Below, in pieces: positions 47,704 through 60,605 of a DNA stretch of 64,000 nt; the stretch's first letter is position 1, and the number at the start of each line of letters is the position of its first letter. Below the pieces are notes generated by a model. That model was given only the letters and a program-made list of their open reading frames with translations. It ran no database searches and was not told the DNA's origin. Source of the DNA: Excoecaria cochinchinensis (Eukaryota; Streptophyta; Magnoliopsida; Malpighiales; Euphorbiaceae); the NCBI GenBank assembly GCA_947683425.1, contig CANTUQ010000101.1:31333001-31397000 (forward strand). The letters run 5' to 3'. The position numbers and the translations under genes are program-made.

Positions 47704-50700
47704 AAACTGATCTCATGCTGTCACTTTCTTCTCTCTAACAATGAAAGAGATATTCACTAATTAATGAGAGAAACTATCTCTATTCTCTACGAAAACTATC
47801 TACACAATTAATTGATTTATATATAATCTTTATCTGTTTCCTTTTATATGTGTGGGAGCAAACTTACTTGCATGCTAAGGTGTTGTTGGCCACCTTGACT
47901 AATTAAGAAAATAATACTTACATATATAGATGCTGAATCCAACTGGGAATTATTCCTTTATGGTGGCCATCATCACTCCAACAAAAACCTTCACATCATT
48001 TCCCAATAAAAATCCCAAAAGGAGTGGTTTCGTGATGCTCTTAAATTACAGTGCACCAATGTTTTATGTTCATCAATCATCATCATGCCTGTATATCTTT
48101 CTTAACATTAATTGGGTGAGTAAATCAATTTCATCCATAAATTAACTCCCTTCTTCTTTATATCTCTTAGGGCTATAACTTGAGTCGAATTGGAATTTTT
48201 GGATTTAGATAGCTTTCAATTGTCCCTTCAATGATACGACACTGCCCACTTTGGACCCATGTCTATATATATTATTGTTTTCCCAAAGATTTTGCACAAT
48301 TAGAGAGTTACACGACACTTGTATGTAGCTTTTAATTATTTCTCATTAATTTCTGATACAAGGCTTTGGTCCCTCGTCCAACAATGATATTTTCTTTTTA
48401 TGATAAACAATGAACATATGATCTAACTATAATTGGCAAATAATTTTTGTATTTTTAATCGAATGGTAACAATTGGACTAAATTTTGGTGATTAATAATG
48501 ATGTTTTTTATTTGTACGTACTTTATAAATGATGATGAATATATTGTATAATGTTGATAGCCATATATTATATGTGGCAGTGGACAAGTCATTGAATAGT
48601 AGGAAATTGGATTAATTGCCGTTGGAGTTAGGACATTAGTCTCGTGATCTTGTTGCCTTAGTTTGTTGTCGTACTAAATGTTTGTGGGTTCTTCTGATTT
48701 GTCCCTCAGGGCAACTCTACATTTATGCTTCACTAGGAAAGTAGGAAAGTTAGATTACATATTTATTTCTCTTTTTATTTATTTTTGCAGTGAAAATGAA
48801 TTATGCAAAATAGTATAAATTTACCTTTGAATTATATATATATTTTGATTCAAAAATAGTTTGCATTTGCTCTTATTTGCTATTAAAAAATGATCTATAT
48901 TTCTACTTATCGTTACAAATAACAGCAAATGTTTATGCATTAAATTATTTTTTTTTTAATTTTTTATTATGAAATGCTCTTAATTAGATGTTCCCGAGTG
49001 CCCACTCACAAGAGCTTGCTGAAATTACATATATACGAGAATTTTGGTCCCCCCGGCTATGATCAAAATTTGTTTAGATTGGTCCGGTCTATTGGTATTT
49101 CATTGAGCCTATTTGGCCTTAGCAGTTGGTTCACGGGTTCAACTTTTGTAAAAGCTCATGGCATATCCATGGATTGGTCAATTCTTATTTAATTATTTGT
49201 AAAGCTGCAACTTCTTAATTTACAACTACAACTAATTATAATCCAACGTTGCAATTGGAATCTTTTAAAATTTAAATATAATTCAGGCTGCTGAATTAAT
49301 GTTATCAGTATTTTTTAAAAATCTAATTAAGTCATAGCTGAATCAATGGGTGCTGTTGGATTGGATTCCCATCATTTTGTGCTTGCAGATATTAATCCTA
49401 ATTTTATATATAAATTAATTTAAAATGAGCATGTGAAATTATGAATTTATTAATATGTTGAAATATAAACATATATATTTTTTGCAATTCACCACCAATT
49501 TCGCATACATGTCTCCTCAAATTGCACTGATTAAGAAAACATGGATACTTTATTAGGTACTAATTGATAATTTTTTATTTGAAAAATTATAAAGATACAT
49601 CTGCCCAAAATCAAATGATTGGATCAAATTGAATATTACATACACGTAATGTAATTTACAATTTTCAAACTTGGAAATCATTTAAAAATATTGTACCACT
49701 TTAATTTATTTTAATTTATGCATGGGACCAATTTGATAAAAATTTCTCTCTTTTTTCAATCACGCTCTCTTCCTTTCTTTCTTTTATTTTTATTAAAATA
49801 TATAAGCAAAATGAAACTTTAATTGATGAGAGAATAATTTGATGATTTATATTGTAATAATACAAGACAAATTAATTGATAATTTAATCACATGGGAAAA
49901 AAATAAAAAATTATAGGGTTGACCCACAAAATATGGCAGTTCAACTAAACATAATTATGACAGCTGAGATTTATCCTTTAATTTACTGACAAAAACAGCT
50001 TTGAATTAAGGTCAAATACAGCCTCAATTGGTATCTCTATCATCAGATCCTTGAATCCAGCCTCATTTTAATTTCTATTTTAAACAATAATTAATAAAGT
50101 ACTGAAAATACTTTACCACCATTTTCAGCATACAAATACAATTAATTATATCATTTCATGTACAAGATTCCTCAAATTTCTAATTGCCTCAGTTATCCAA
50201 TTTGCATTTATATAATCCACATTAATTTCATGAACAATCACACCCTTATTGTATGTCAAGGCTGCTATTAATTATCATATAATCTCATGTTAATTATAAT
50301 TTAATTTCATTACCATAAAAATAGTACAATTGAAAAACTTATAGATGCAATTTTTTTAATAATTATATTTTTAGAAAAGGGAAAAATGAGTTGTGAATTT
50401 TGATCAATTGAAAAATAATCAACAAAAATATTAGCCATTTTACTAATACAATTAATAGAAGAAAATTATTAAGAATTAATGGAAATTTTTTAAAGAAAAA
50501 AGTTATAAAAAGAATGTACGTATTTAGCCAAAATGTTGACCTAAGGACGTCTATATTACGTAGTGTGAAAGTGAAACAAAGCTGTATTATCCGTACCAAA
50601 AATTGTTGGCCGTTTTTAAAGAAAGGAAATTAATGATAATAAATTAAAATTAAAAAACAATGGACTTCAATGAAATATTAATTTTTCTTAATTTAAAAGT

Positions 50701-52090
50701 CAACAAATTGAATTTGTAATTTTATAATATGTTGTAGTCAACCCTAGGCAGCATTACTCTGATTTGTCAACATCTCTTGTTGCCTAAAGATTTGGCTAAC
50801 TATAATCAAGTTGCAAACTAGTCCCTACAACAAGATTTTCACATTAGCATACACGAAAAGAGACAAATATAATATTTATTTTTCCAAAAAAAAATAGAGA
50901 AATGTAATTTATTCATCGTGCATGAAATATGAATTGTATTTTAAAACTATATATATAATGAGTTATATGATTTATTTGAAAGCATATAATACATTAACCA
51001 TCGTGCTCGTTTTTTAAAGAAAAATATTTAATTTTCTTGCTTGTATAAATCTTATAATTAGCCTTCAACTATAATTTTAGCCAACCATCCACTATTAAAG
51101 GAAAATTGTTATATTTTTTTAGGAAATATTGCAGCCGTATGTTAGCTTAGATTTAAAAGATATGTTTCAAAAATTAAAAATTGTCTATCTCTATCAATAA
51201 AATAAAAATTGAATAAAATATATAATGAACTTAGTATAAATTATAAAATTTAGTATTTAAATTTGTTATTTATTTATGTAATGAGTTGTATATTATTTAT
51301 TAATGAATAACTATATAGCTAGGGATATACACTCCAATTGCATGACTAAGAATATGCATTCATAATCTTTCCTTTATGGGGAGATTTCAAATTCAAATGT
51401 TATAAAGATTGTTTTTTTCAACTTGAATCGCAGTTACAATGTTCAGGAATATATAAGCTATTAATATCTTGAATTTCACAACGATTAAAAATTTTCTCCG
51501 TAAATATTAATTAAAAAATACAATTAATATTTTAATGTCACTTTCTATGTCACCAAAATTCCTGGACCGAAGTTATTGTTATCAACTTGTCCCACGTTAT
51601 GTAAGAGAATTAATGGCAAAATTAGGTTTATGACCATCAATATTTCTAAACCTGCTAACTATATGTTTCATACCAAACAATAATAATAAATTTATTGTCC
51701 AAATGAGATTTTTTTTTTTAATAGCGAAAGTTCAAATTTGAAATCTTTCGGATTGGAATATATTTCTTTTTTAGAATCTTTTTTAATAGACGAAATTGAT
51801 AATATATTGCAATATAAAAATTAATTTTTATTTTGTAAAAGTAAAATTGATTGTGAAATAAATACAAAATACATAATATAATAACAATAATAATAATAAA
51901 AAAAAAAACAGCTAAAAAAATAAAATCTCACAAGGAAAAAAAGAAAAACAAGATTCATAACCTACCACAAGGCACAAACACCATAAGATACTTTTTTCTT
52001 ATAAATATAAACGGATCCCGTCCTTAGAATCTATATCCTCTTCAACCCACAAATCATCTTTTCCCATTCTCTCTCTTTAATTTCCCATTG

Positions 52091-52098
52091 TATAAATA
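52091..52098 (+). promoter_or_regulatory. TATA box of the purine permease gene
   Basis: TATAAATA lies about 115 bp upstream of the ATG at 52212, a normal plant core-promoter distance. Confidence 0.55.
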
Positions 52099-52211
52099 AA
52101 TATATATATATACATTTGTATATATATTATATATACACGCACATTCCTATAGACACAAATCCACTAAAATACAAAGAAAAAAGATTTGATCTTTGATCTT
52201 TTTTCTTCACC

Positions 52212-53963
52212 ATGGACATGGAGGCTGCATCTCCTCCAACAGATCAAAAGCCTTTAACCAAGCTGAATAACTATATGGCCCAAACCCGAATAGGCAAACG
52301 CTTCAAACTCGCTGAGCGAAACTCAACTTTCACCACCGAATTTCGAGCTGGAACCGCCACTTTTCTCACTATGGCATACATCCTCGCCGTCAACGCTTCC
52401 ATTATCACCGACAGCGGCGGCACTTGCTCCGTTTCGGATTGTATCCCACTCTGCTCGGACCCCAAACTCCCTGTCTCAAACTGTACCGGCTCAACTCTCC
52501 GAATCATCCAGCCTGACGATTCTTGCAAATTTGACCCGGTTAATCCGGGTTACGCGGCTTGTTTAGAGAGAATACGGAAAGACCTTATAGTAGCCACGGT
52601 AGTTTCATCTTTTATTGGTTGCGTAATAATGGGTGCTTTTGCCAATCTTCCTCTAGCTTTGGCACCGGGTATGGGCACTAATGCTTACTTTGCTTATACA
52701 GTTGTCGGGTTTCATGGATCGGGTAATGTTTCTTATCAGAGTGCATTAGCTGCTGTTTTCATCGAAGGTTTAATCTTTTTAGCCATTTCTGCAATCGGGT
52801 TACGGGCACAATTGGCGAAACTGGTTCCGAAACCGGTTCGGATCAGCTCCTCCGCCGGTATCGGGCTTTTCCTAGCATTTATCGGATTACAAAACAACCA
52901 AGGAATCGGGTTAGTCGGGTACAGCCCATCAACACTAGTCACCCTCGGAGCTTGCCCAAGATCTTCACGTGCGTCGTTAGCTCCTGTAACGACGTTAGCA
53001 AACGGCACTCTGGCTTTGATCCCCGGCGGCTCCGTTTCCGGCGATATATTATGTGTTCATGACCGAATGGAAAGTCCCACGTTTTGGCTTGGCGTAGTTG
53101 GATTTGTGATAATTGCTTATTGTTTAGTTAAAAATATTAAAGGAGCTATAATTTACGGAATTATTTTTGTAACGGCCGTTTCATGGTTTCGTAACACTGA
53201 AGTAACGGCGTTTCCCAACACGGCGGCCGGAGACACCGCCCACGCGTATTTTAAAAAAGTGGTTGACATTCATGCCATTGGTTCCACTGCCGGAGCTCTT
53301 AGCTTTAAGAGCATAGGGAAAGGGTATTTTTGGGAAGCTCTGGTCACATTCTTATACGTCGACGTTTTGGACACAACCGGCACTTTGTATTCAATGGCGA
53401 GATTCGCTGGATTTTTAGATCAAAACGGGGATTTTCCAGGTCAGTATTTTGCATTCATGTCGGACGCTACGTCAATCGTGGTGGGGTCACTACTTGGCAC
53501 GTCACCAGTTACGGCGTATATAGAGTCATCAACGGGAATACGCGAGGGAGGAAGGACAGGACTAACAGCGCTAACAGTAGCGGGGTATTTTTTCTTGGCG
53601 TTTTTCTTTACACCGTTGTTGGCGTCAATTCCGCCGTGGGCGGTGGGGCCGCCGTTGATATTGGTGGGAGTGTTGATGATGAGGGCGGTGGTGGATATTG
53701 AGTGGAATGATATGAGAGAAGCAATTCCGGCGTTTATTACATTAATTTTGATGCCACTAACGTATTCTATAGCTTATGGGCTGATTGGCGGGATTGGTAC
53801 TTACCTTGTTTTGCATTGCTGGGATTGGTGTAGGGATTTATTGGTGAAGGTTGGGATTATAAAAAGAAGAAGATGTGGCGACGCCAATGGTGGTGGCGTT
53901 GCTATTAATGGGACGAACGGAGAAGATAAAAGTAGCAAGAAAGGAGATGAAAGCGAAGTGTAA
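52212..53963 (+). CDS. AZG1: AZG1-like adenine/guanine (azaguanine) permease
   Basis: A single 583-codon frame. AZG proteins are plant homologues of fungal AzgA (NCS2 superfamily). They import adenine, guanine and toxic analogues by proton symport, and plant AZGs also move cytokinins. The family motif EFRAGTATFLTMAYILAVN (43-61) opens the transport domain, followed by about a dozen hydrophobic helices: for example LPLALAPGMGTNAYFAYTVV with the substrate-site helix, VFIEGLIFLAISAIG, GIGLFLAFIGLQNNQGIGLV, LYVDVLDTTGTLYSMA, and GSLLGTSPVTAYIESSTGIR. A Cys-containing loop (GTCSVSDCIPLCSDP) is typical of AZG. The C-terminal tail is hydrophilic and basic. The coding DNA is much richer in G+C than the flanks. 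The neighbour HAD and LSF2 genes match the Arabidopsis AZG1 locus (At3g10960) from memory. Confidence 0.93.
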   Translation: MDMEAASPPTDQKPLTKLNNYMAQTRIGKRFKLAERNSTFTTEFRAGTATFLTMAYILAVNASIITDSGGTCSVSDCIPLCSDPKLPVSNCTGSTLRIIQPDDSCKFDPVNPGYAACLERIRKDLIVATVVSSFIGCVIMGAFANLPLALAPGMGTNAYFAYTVVGFHGSGNVSYQSALAAVFIEGLIFLAISAIGLRAQLAKLVPKPVRISSSAGIGLFLAFIGLQNNQGIGLVGYSPSTLVTLGACPRSSRASLAPVTTLANGTLALIPGGSVSGDILCVHDRMESPTFWLGVVGFVIIAYCLVKNIKGAIIYGIIFVTAVSWFRNTEVTAFPNTAAGDTAHAYFKKVVDIHAIGSTAGALSFKSIGKGYFWEALVTFLYVDVLDTTGTLYSMARFAGFLDQNGDFPGQYFAFMSDATSIVVGSLLGTSPVTAYIESSTGIREGGRTGLTALTVAGYFFLAFFFTPLLASIPPWAVGPPLILVGVLMMRAVVDIEWNDMREAIPAFITLILMPLTYSIAYGLIGGIGTYLVLHCWDWCRDLLVKVGIIKRRRCGDANGGGVAINGTNGEDKSSKKGDESEV

Positions 53964-56425
53964 TTTTGTATTGTTTTTGTTTATTAATTTTTTAAATTTA
54001 TTTTGAAATTAGGAAAGATTGAATAGTAGGTCGTAAATGTAATGGAGGGATGTAAATATATTACGCATACTATTGCTATTGTTCATCACAATCCTTTGCC
54101 ACCAACACCATCCATTATTGTCCTTTTCATTTATTGTAGTACGAAATATATAATGCGATTTGCAATTACCTCGATGTAATAAATTGTATAGATAGAAATA
54201 ATAAGATTAAGAATTAATTAATTAATTAATAACAATTATTGGAGGAGTGGGTAAGGCACAATAATAAAAATAAAGGCATTATAAACACCAGCTGTTTGAG
54301 AGATGAAGGGCACATGTTGATAGATGCTCAATACAAGAGAGACAACAATTTTAGTAATTGACTAAGTATTATTTATGTTGGATCCAATGCTTTTCAGACA
54401 AAACCTTTAATTATTCTTAACCTTTTTTTTATTTAAAAAAAAAACTACTTTCTCTTGTAGTGGTTTTTTGATACGATTTATGATTGATCATACAACTTTT
54501 TTTTTTTTTTTCTATTTGTGAAAATGCATCGAAAGGTTTTCCTTAATGTTTTTAGGACTTCAAAAGATCCCTCTTTTTTTACGTGAAAAATAAACATATT
54601 TACTCATAATCAAGAATATATTAAAAATTCTTGTTACATTAAAATAATATAAATATTATCATCTCATGTTATGGCCAATTAAAATATCAATAAAATAATT
54701 AATGGTCGTTGGTTTGAGTAGTAAAAAATTCAAATTTCATTAAATGATAGATTAAAGTTTATTTTTATCTTGTATGTCATTAAAAAAAACCGTCTTCAAT
54801 TATGAATTTGATATTATTTGGCTTTAGATTAGTCGGTCAATATAGAAAAAATGTCATTAAAATAAAGGATTCTACTATTTATTCAAAGAAGAAATTGAAA
54901 ACAAAGAGGCATGAAATATTCTAATTTTGTCTGTTTTGTTATTTATAAATGTAAATATTTTGTTTGTTTAATGGTAGTAATTGAATTGAAGTTTGAAATA
55001 TTCAAGCAAATGGGCATTAATTTCTTTTTAAGAACAATAGATGGCGATTGATTTTAGACTTTTATGTGAAATGAATTAATGATGGGATACATAAATGTTA
55101 TATTGATTTGAATTTCTGTAATTTAGGTGCCTTCTTTTTCAATTAATTCAATCTTTGACTTCTATTTTTTTTTTTTTTTTTTGCTACTAACAAGAATTGT
55201 TTAATTAATCTAATTTATTGGCGTGTGGAAATTGGGTGACAGACAAGATTAGGAACATATATATACCTAAAAGTTAAACAAATCACTTTCTCAATTGGCG
55301 GTGCTTTTTACATTTGTTTGCAATTCTTCATATTATATATATTCTGCTTTTGGTATCATCTTCTATAAATTAATTCATGCTACAAAATTAAGCTATTTAA
55401 CTTCATATCATTATAAGGACAAAGGTCTATTTTATCACTCAAATATTTTGAAAATCATATAAATTTGTTATTAATTTTTTTTTCAAAAAAGCCTCTAAAA
55501 TCTTGAACATAGTAAAGATTTGTCACCCTTATAATCGTAAATGTGAACTATTTTTAGTATTTTGATGGTAAATATAGATAAGAATAGTTTAGATTTACTG
55601 CTCAAAGTATTAAAATAAAGATAAATTTTAATATTTTACAGAAAATTAAAAAAGAAAATTTTTAATGTCTTAGAGACAAATTATGTCACTAAAAGCCACT
55701 ATTACTCTATAAATATTAAATTAGTTGTGGGTAACAATTAATTAATTAATTAATTATATTTATAAATCATGAATCAATAATTTTTCTTTCTTGTTTGAAG
55801 TCTCAATCGTTGAAATGGGCTTTTTCTGACACAATATAAATGAGAGTAGGACCGCAAGCTATATTGCTTCCAGCTTAGTTGGATATATGGGGGCCCACCT
55901 AATCAGGATAGATGTTTAATTGGGTAAACAAGCACCCACTCCACTTTTTGTTTTTTCAATCTATATATATATATAATTATAAAATTGACAAATAATCAAT
56001 AAAATAAACTCATTTTCACACATAAATAAGAAAAATGTGCATCAAATATATCAATGGGATATATATTAAGTGATTAACTGCAAAAATAATTATATAAATA
56101 GAAAATTAAGGTTATTAATTAAGAGAGTTATTAAATCAATGATGGAGTTTGCACCTAACTAATAATTGGGTTGTTGTGCATGCATATAATAAAGAGAAAA
56201 TCAATACTTGCTTTACTAATTCAGTGCATATTCTTTTTCATAAATTAAGAAAAATTAATAATTTCCTTGTTCAAAATAAATTATTAAATATGCAAAGAAT
56301 AGAAGATTATGTAATTGAAAAAGAAGAACAACTCACGTGTAACGATGTAATGATAGATATTGTTTGATTTAGTGGGGCTTTAAACATAATCAAGATGTGA
56401 TTAATGGATACAACAGAGAGAATGG

Positions 56426-56625
56426 AACACTCGGAAGAGAATTAAATAGAACCCTTAATTAACAAAAGACACGTACTAAAAGTACGTTCGATTTTATGAT
56501 TCTATAACAAGTGGCATAAATAAATATTAACACTTGGAAGAGCATTAAATAGAACCCTTAATTAACAAAAGACACGTACTAATGTACGTTCGATTTTATG
56601 ATTCTATAACAAGTGGCATAAATAA
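56426..56625. repeat. two-copy ~103-bp tandem repeat
   Basis: The unit starting AACACTCGGAAGAG (56426) is followed head-to-tail by a copy starting AACACTTGGAAGAG (56529), nearly identical throughout. Each copy contains an ACGT-flanked palindrome (CGTACTAAAAGTACG and CGTACTAATGTACG) that could form a hairpin. Confidence 0.9.
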
Positions 56626-56721
56626 ATAAATAAATATTATTCTTATTATTAGCTTAGCTTAACTATTCAGTTTTTAGCTTCCAATAGCATGACTTATTAT
56701 TCTATTCTAAATCTTGCACCA

Positions 56722-56724
<3 letters not shown>

Positions 56725-56766
<42 letters not shown>
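56725..56766. repeat. (AT)n microsatellite
   Basis: About 20 AT units, uninterrupted. Confidence 0.9.
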
Positions 56767-56770
<4 letters not shown>

Positions 56771-58154
56771 TAGCTAGGTTTTTGTGGAATTTTTTTAAAA
56801 CAAATTATTAAAAAAATTATAAAATAAAGAATAAATTCTTTGTCCGATTAATTAATGGAACATATTAACACATGAATAATGAGAAGTTATGTACGTAAAA
56901 AATGTGTTTAATTTTTTTTAAAAAAAATATTAAAGGGTTGAAAACAATCTTTCTTTTTCTTTTACTTTTTGATATTGTGATTTATTGTTACTACCATTTA
57001 CCAATCCATCGTTTTATGTATATTCTATAAACTCTCTAACAAGCATTTATTGCAAAATTCCTTGATTAGTTTTCAATTACAACAAAACGAAGTTGATTTT
57101 AGTCAAGGCTAACGACGATGATGTAAAAATCTTCATGAAGAAACCGAGAATGGATTGGCTAGGAAACCCGATTAGAAATGAACCGAAAAACCATCTCCAA
57201 TCACTTGAAAATAATAGCAAATAAGTTCTTTTACAAGTCATTGGAATGAGCACTCCAATGGTAAAGTAATATTCCTCCGACTTATGTGAGTGAAGATTGA
57301 AGAGAAATAAAGTATATACTTACCAAATTGCCTACTTATATGTTTTGATTGATTTGATGACATGGTACAATAGTTTAGTATGATCAGAGGTCAAATCTTG
57401 GAATTTGGATCAAGCTCTAAGCCTCTCTCTTTTACAGGATTTTACTGAACTGGATTACAAGCATCTCACGTGACTAGATTTTTGTCATTTACACATATGA
57501 TATTAGCTACCAACATTAGTTTGGATTGCAGATAGAGGCCGTATTTATATTAGTCCGAAACCTCCTAACTGTAAATCGGGACAGGCATAATGCTCAACTA
57601 TCCAAGATATCATCTGTTTTCTATAAATCATTTGAGAAGATAGAGGCCGGAGATTGATTGGAAAAAGACATTCCGATAGTCAAGTTAGTAGAATTATAGA
57701 AAAGAGTTGTTACATATTAGGAGTGGAATAATATATTTTTTTAATGATTCCATGGCTTATAGTAAGAGGAGGTCCTTAATGAGTAGATGTTTGCTTGAGT
57801 ATCATAATGGTCATTTTAAGCGTTGTAATGTACGTAACATTTCTTGTAACGGTCTAGACTCTTAATATTATTGTCTGTGATGAAAAGTTTTGCATAACGA
57901 ACACCCTTATCATAACTAGTTCAGATATACATGACATAATATTTCTATAATCTATTTTTGGTTATTTAGGAAATAAATGGTATAATTTCCCGTGTATGGT
58001 TACTAAATTGCTATAATTTAATGACATAAAACCTAATTAATAGCCAAAACCGAAGGAGATATTTATCCTTTTTTTTTTTCCATAATTTTAGGCATCACCT
58101 CTAAGGCTATTTATTTAGAAAAAAGTACTAAAAACAACAATCATCATCAGAAAC

Positions 58155-58541
58155 ATGAATTCCTTCAAACTCTGTGCACTCAGTTTGTTATTTGTGTTGG
58201 TTTCATTGTGTGGTATGGGGACAAGTTTAGATCTATTTGTGTTTCATTCAGCAGATCTCAAGACAGATTATAAAACTATTGTAGTTCGTTGTAATGATTT
58301 GTCTGATGTTTATTTAGACAAAGGAGATGCAAAGAGATATGGTGATATTGATGTCAATTCTATTTACACGTGTGAATTTGCATCCAAGGACAAACCCAAC
58401 GGAAAATTTGTTCTATTTAACAAGACAATTGAAGGGTTGTATGGTCCAAAAAAGGGGCCGAATTGCATATGGAATATTAAGCGCGAAGGCTTGCAACTCC
58501 AATTTGATATTGATGATAACAGGTTTATATATAAATTTTAA
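58155..58541 (+). CDS. S1/SPH-type small secreted protein
   Basis: A 128-codon intronless frame. A signal peptide covers about the first 24 residues (LCALSLLFVLVSLCGMGTS). The mature part is a small β-rich protein of about 100 residues with the plant self-incompatibility S1 pattern: a VVRCND strand, a YTCEF strand and NCIWNIKREGLQL, with three cysteines. S1 proteins act in pollen rejection in poppy, and most plant homologues (SPH) have unknown roles in secreted signalling. The sequence is diverged from the poppy type, so identity is by pattern. An overlapping frame at 58,327 is a shadow. Confidence 0.6.
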   Translation: MNSFKLCALSLLFVLVSLCGMGTSLDLFVFHSADLKTDYKTIVVRCNDLSDVYLDKGDAKRYGDIDVNSIYTCEFASKDKPNGKFVLFNKTIEGLYGPKKGPNCIWNIKREGLQLQFDIDDNRFIYKF

Positions 58542-58741
58542 TTAGAAAAAAGAAAAGCATAATTTCAATTTCTATATGTATGATTAATTAATTTTGTGTT
58601 TTTTTTTTAATCTCTTTGTATTTACTGAATTTATTTCCTGAAATTTCAGTTTAAAAATTGTACTTTTATTTTATTTACATGAATACTGTTAATGTTATTG
58701 TATATTGTTTTTCATATTATTTTCTGGGCCTGGATTAATTT

Positions 58742-58778
58742 CACTACAAGAAAAAAAAAAAAAAAAAAAAAAAAACCA
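58742..58778 (+). mobile_element. CACTA-like terminus with A-tract
   Basis: CACTACAAG followed by an A run of about 28 matches the outer end of plant CACTA (En/Spm) transposons. No CTTGTAGTG partner is found downstream in the window. It sits just before the LRR relic. Confidence 0.35.
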
Positions 58779-58779
58779 T

Positions 58780-59458
58780 GGCAACTTCGATGGGGATATG
58801 GTAGAGAACGTGATGGCAATAAGGATGAGGAAGTATTTCATAATTTGGTGAGCATCAAATTGGAAGTTTGGAAAAGGTGTGACGAAATCCCAGGGCTAGG
58901 TCATCTTCCTCGTCTCAGATATATTCTGATGCAAGAGCTGCATATATGGTGAGATGTATAGGCAATGGGTTCTAGAGCGTGGGTGGTCAATGCTCAAACA
59001 CTGAATGGAGACTGTTTCCAGCATTAAAATTGCTCTCTTTAAGTGTCATGGAAAGCTTAGTTGAATGGACGTCACCAGCAATAGATGGAGTCACAGCATT
59101 TCCTTGCCTTGAAGATTTGTTCGTTGAGAGATGTAGACAGTTGAGGAGAATTCCAAAAGCTATTGGTTCATTGCTTGTACATTTGGGAATCATGTGTTGT
59201 CATGAATCGAGTCATTTATTTGATGAAGTGAACTCTTTCCCTTTGTCTTAAGAGTTTAATAATAATCCAAGGTTGTATGAAATTAACTTCTCTTCCAAGT
59301 TGCATACAATCATGCATATCGCTGGAAAATTTGATAATAAGGTTTGTGGGGCTGACGTCAGTTCAAGAGACTTGCAGAATTTGAGTTCTCTGGTTGAGTT
59401 AGAGATATCTAATTTTCCAAGCTTAAGTCATGTTTGCTGTTGTGCATCCATCAACTGA
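58780..59458 (+). pseudogene. LRR fragment of an NLR gene
   Basis: Broken frames translate to LRR pieces: VSIKLEVWKRCDEIPGLGHLP, SLSVMESLVEWTSPAIDG, AFPCLEDLFVERCRQLRRIP and SSLVELEISNFPSLSHVC. They parallel the LRR end of the relic near 24.5-24.8 kb (same SLVEWT..P and CRQL..IP phrases). There is no start, coiled coil or nucleotide-binding domain, and several stops interrupt it. Confidence 0.8.
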
Positions 59459-59859
59459 AAGGGCACAGATTATAGCATTTCTAGTGCCAGTGATACCTGA
59501 TCTTTGTCTTACACTTCAAATAGATATAAAGTCAAACACTTCAAGTACAATGTATCTCTGATTTTCGCCATTTTTAAACAACTTTACTTCAAATTCAATT
59601 CACTATAGTGCCCTGTGTCATGGTCTAGGCCAAAAGTCTATGCTGAACTCACTTGAATCATGTTCAACCAATCCTATCAAGGCTTTGGAATTGGTTTGCA
59701 AAGCCCGGATCTAGCTTGGGCCGTATTTATATATTTACAAGAATTCATGGTAATTTGGCAAATTTAAGACCTTAACAGAAGAGAAGAGGGCATTTAGGTA
59801 AAACCACATTTGTGATATAAAATCAGAGAGCTCGGAAGATATAACAGAAAAAGAGAGAA

Positions 59860-60574
59860 ATGGTGGGATCTATTACCTGCATATCCCTCTCTTCAGCTTT
59901 CACATGCCCACATGGAAATGGATTTTCCTTAACTACAAATAAATCAAACTGCAAATTTATGGTGCCCAACCATTGTTTCAAAATGGGTAGAATCCATTGT
60001 AAGCTAACAGAAAGTGGAATCGAAGAAAATCCAACAAGAATTAAGGATTTATCTTCGAGCTTCAAGAACAAAATGGAAGACTACAATATCGCCATGAAAA
60101 GAATGATGATGAACCCTTACGAGTATCACCATGATCTTGGTTTGTTTTCTCTACCTTCCAATTTCATTTCTTTATGTTTTATTTCATGGAGTTTTTAAAT
60201 AATTTCTTTTGTAATTTCCATTTGTGCACTGAAAATCCTCTGATTGTTTGTATTTTTAGGATGAAAAATTCTGTTCTAACTTGAATTTTGGGGCAAATTC
60301 GCTATGTTGATTGTTATTCCACAATAGCGAATTAGTAATACATATATTATTCAAGTTTCAAGTTTCTATTATTTTTTAAGAATATTTAGGTGATTTATTG
60401 AAAATGGAGGAACCTTTATTAATAAAACGCTGAATCTGGATCTGGATCTGGATCCATTTGGTCATTTTTATATGATGAAGAAGATTCAAGAATACAAGCA
60501 GTGACTCATAATTAATTAAAGTATCTACCTTTTTCTTTACCTCTTTCTCTTTGTATATATGTATATTTTAATGT

Positions 60575-60605
<31 letters not shown>

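Larger units (their letters stand above)
42858..52090. other. 9-kb gene-free, repeat-rich interval
   Basis: Very AT-rich. Apart from the MITEs listed separately, I see simple repeats such as (AT)n at about 46,391-46,410 and a GTGTC pentamer run at 47,113-47,133. Short ORFs here (for example 47,930-48,145 and 48,974-49,192) resemble no known family. Confidence 0.6.
53964..58154. other. 4-kb intergenic stretch, no gene seen
   Basis: AT-rich DNA with a tandem duplication at 56.4 kb and an (AT)n run at 56725-56766. The frame at 56149-56367 is unrecognised and judged non-coding. CTTGTAGTG at 54454-54462 resembles a CACTA terminus but has no partner in the right orientation. Confidence 0.5.

Noticed and set aside
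48974..49192. 72-codon ORF possibly from a retroelement
   Set aside because: No reverse transcriptase, integrase or gag motif; no terminal repeats around it.
54454..58750. CACTA transposon spanning the two CACTACAAG-type ends
   Set aside because: The two ends point away from each other (CTTGTAGTG first, CACTACAAG second), so they cannot bound one element.
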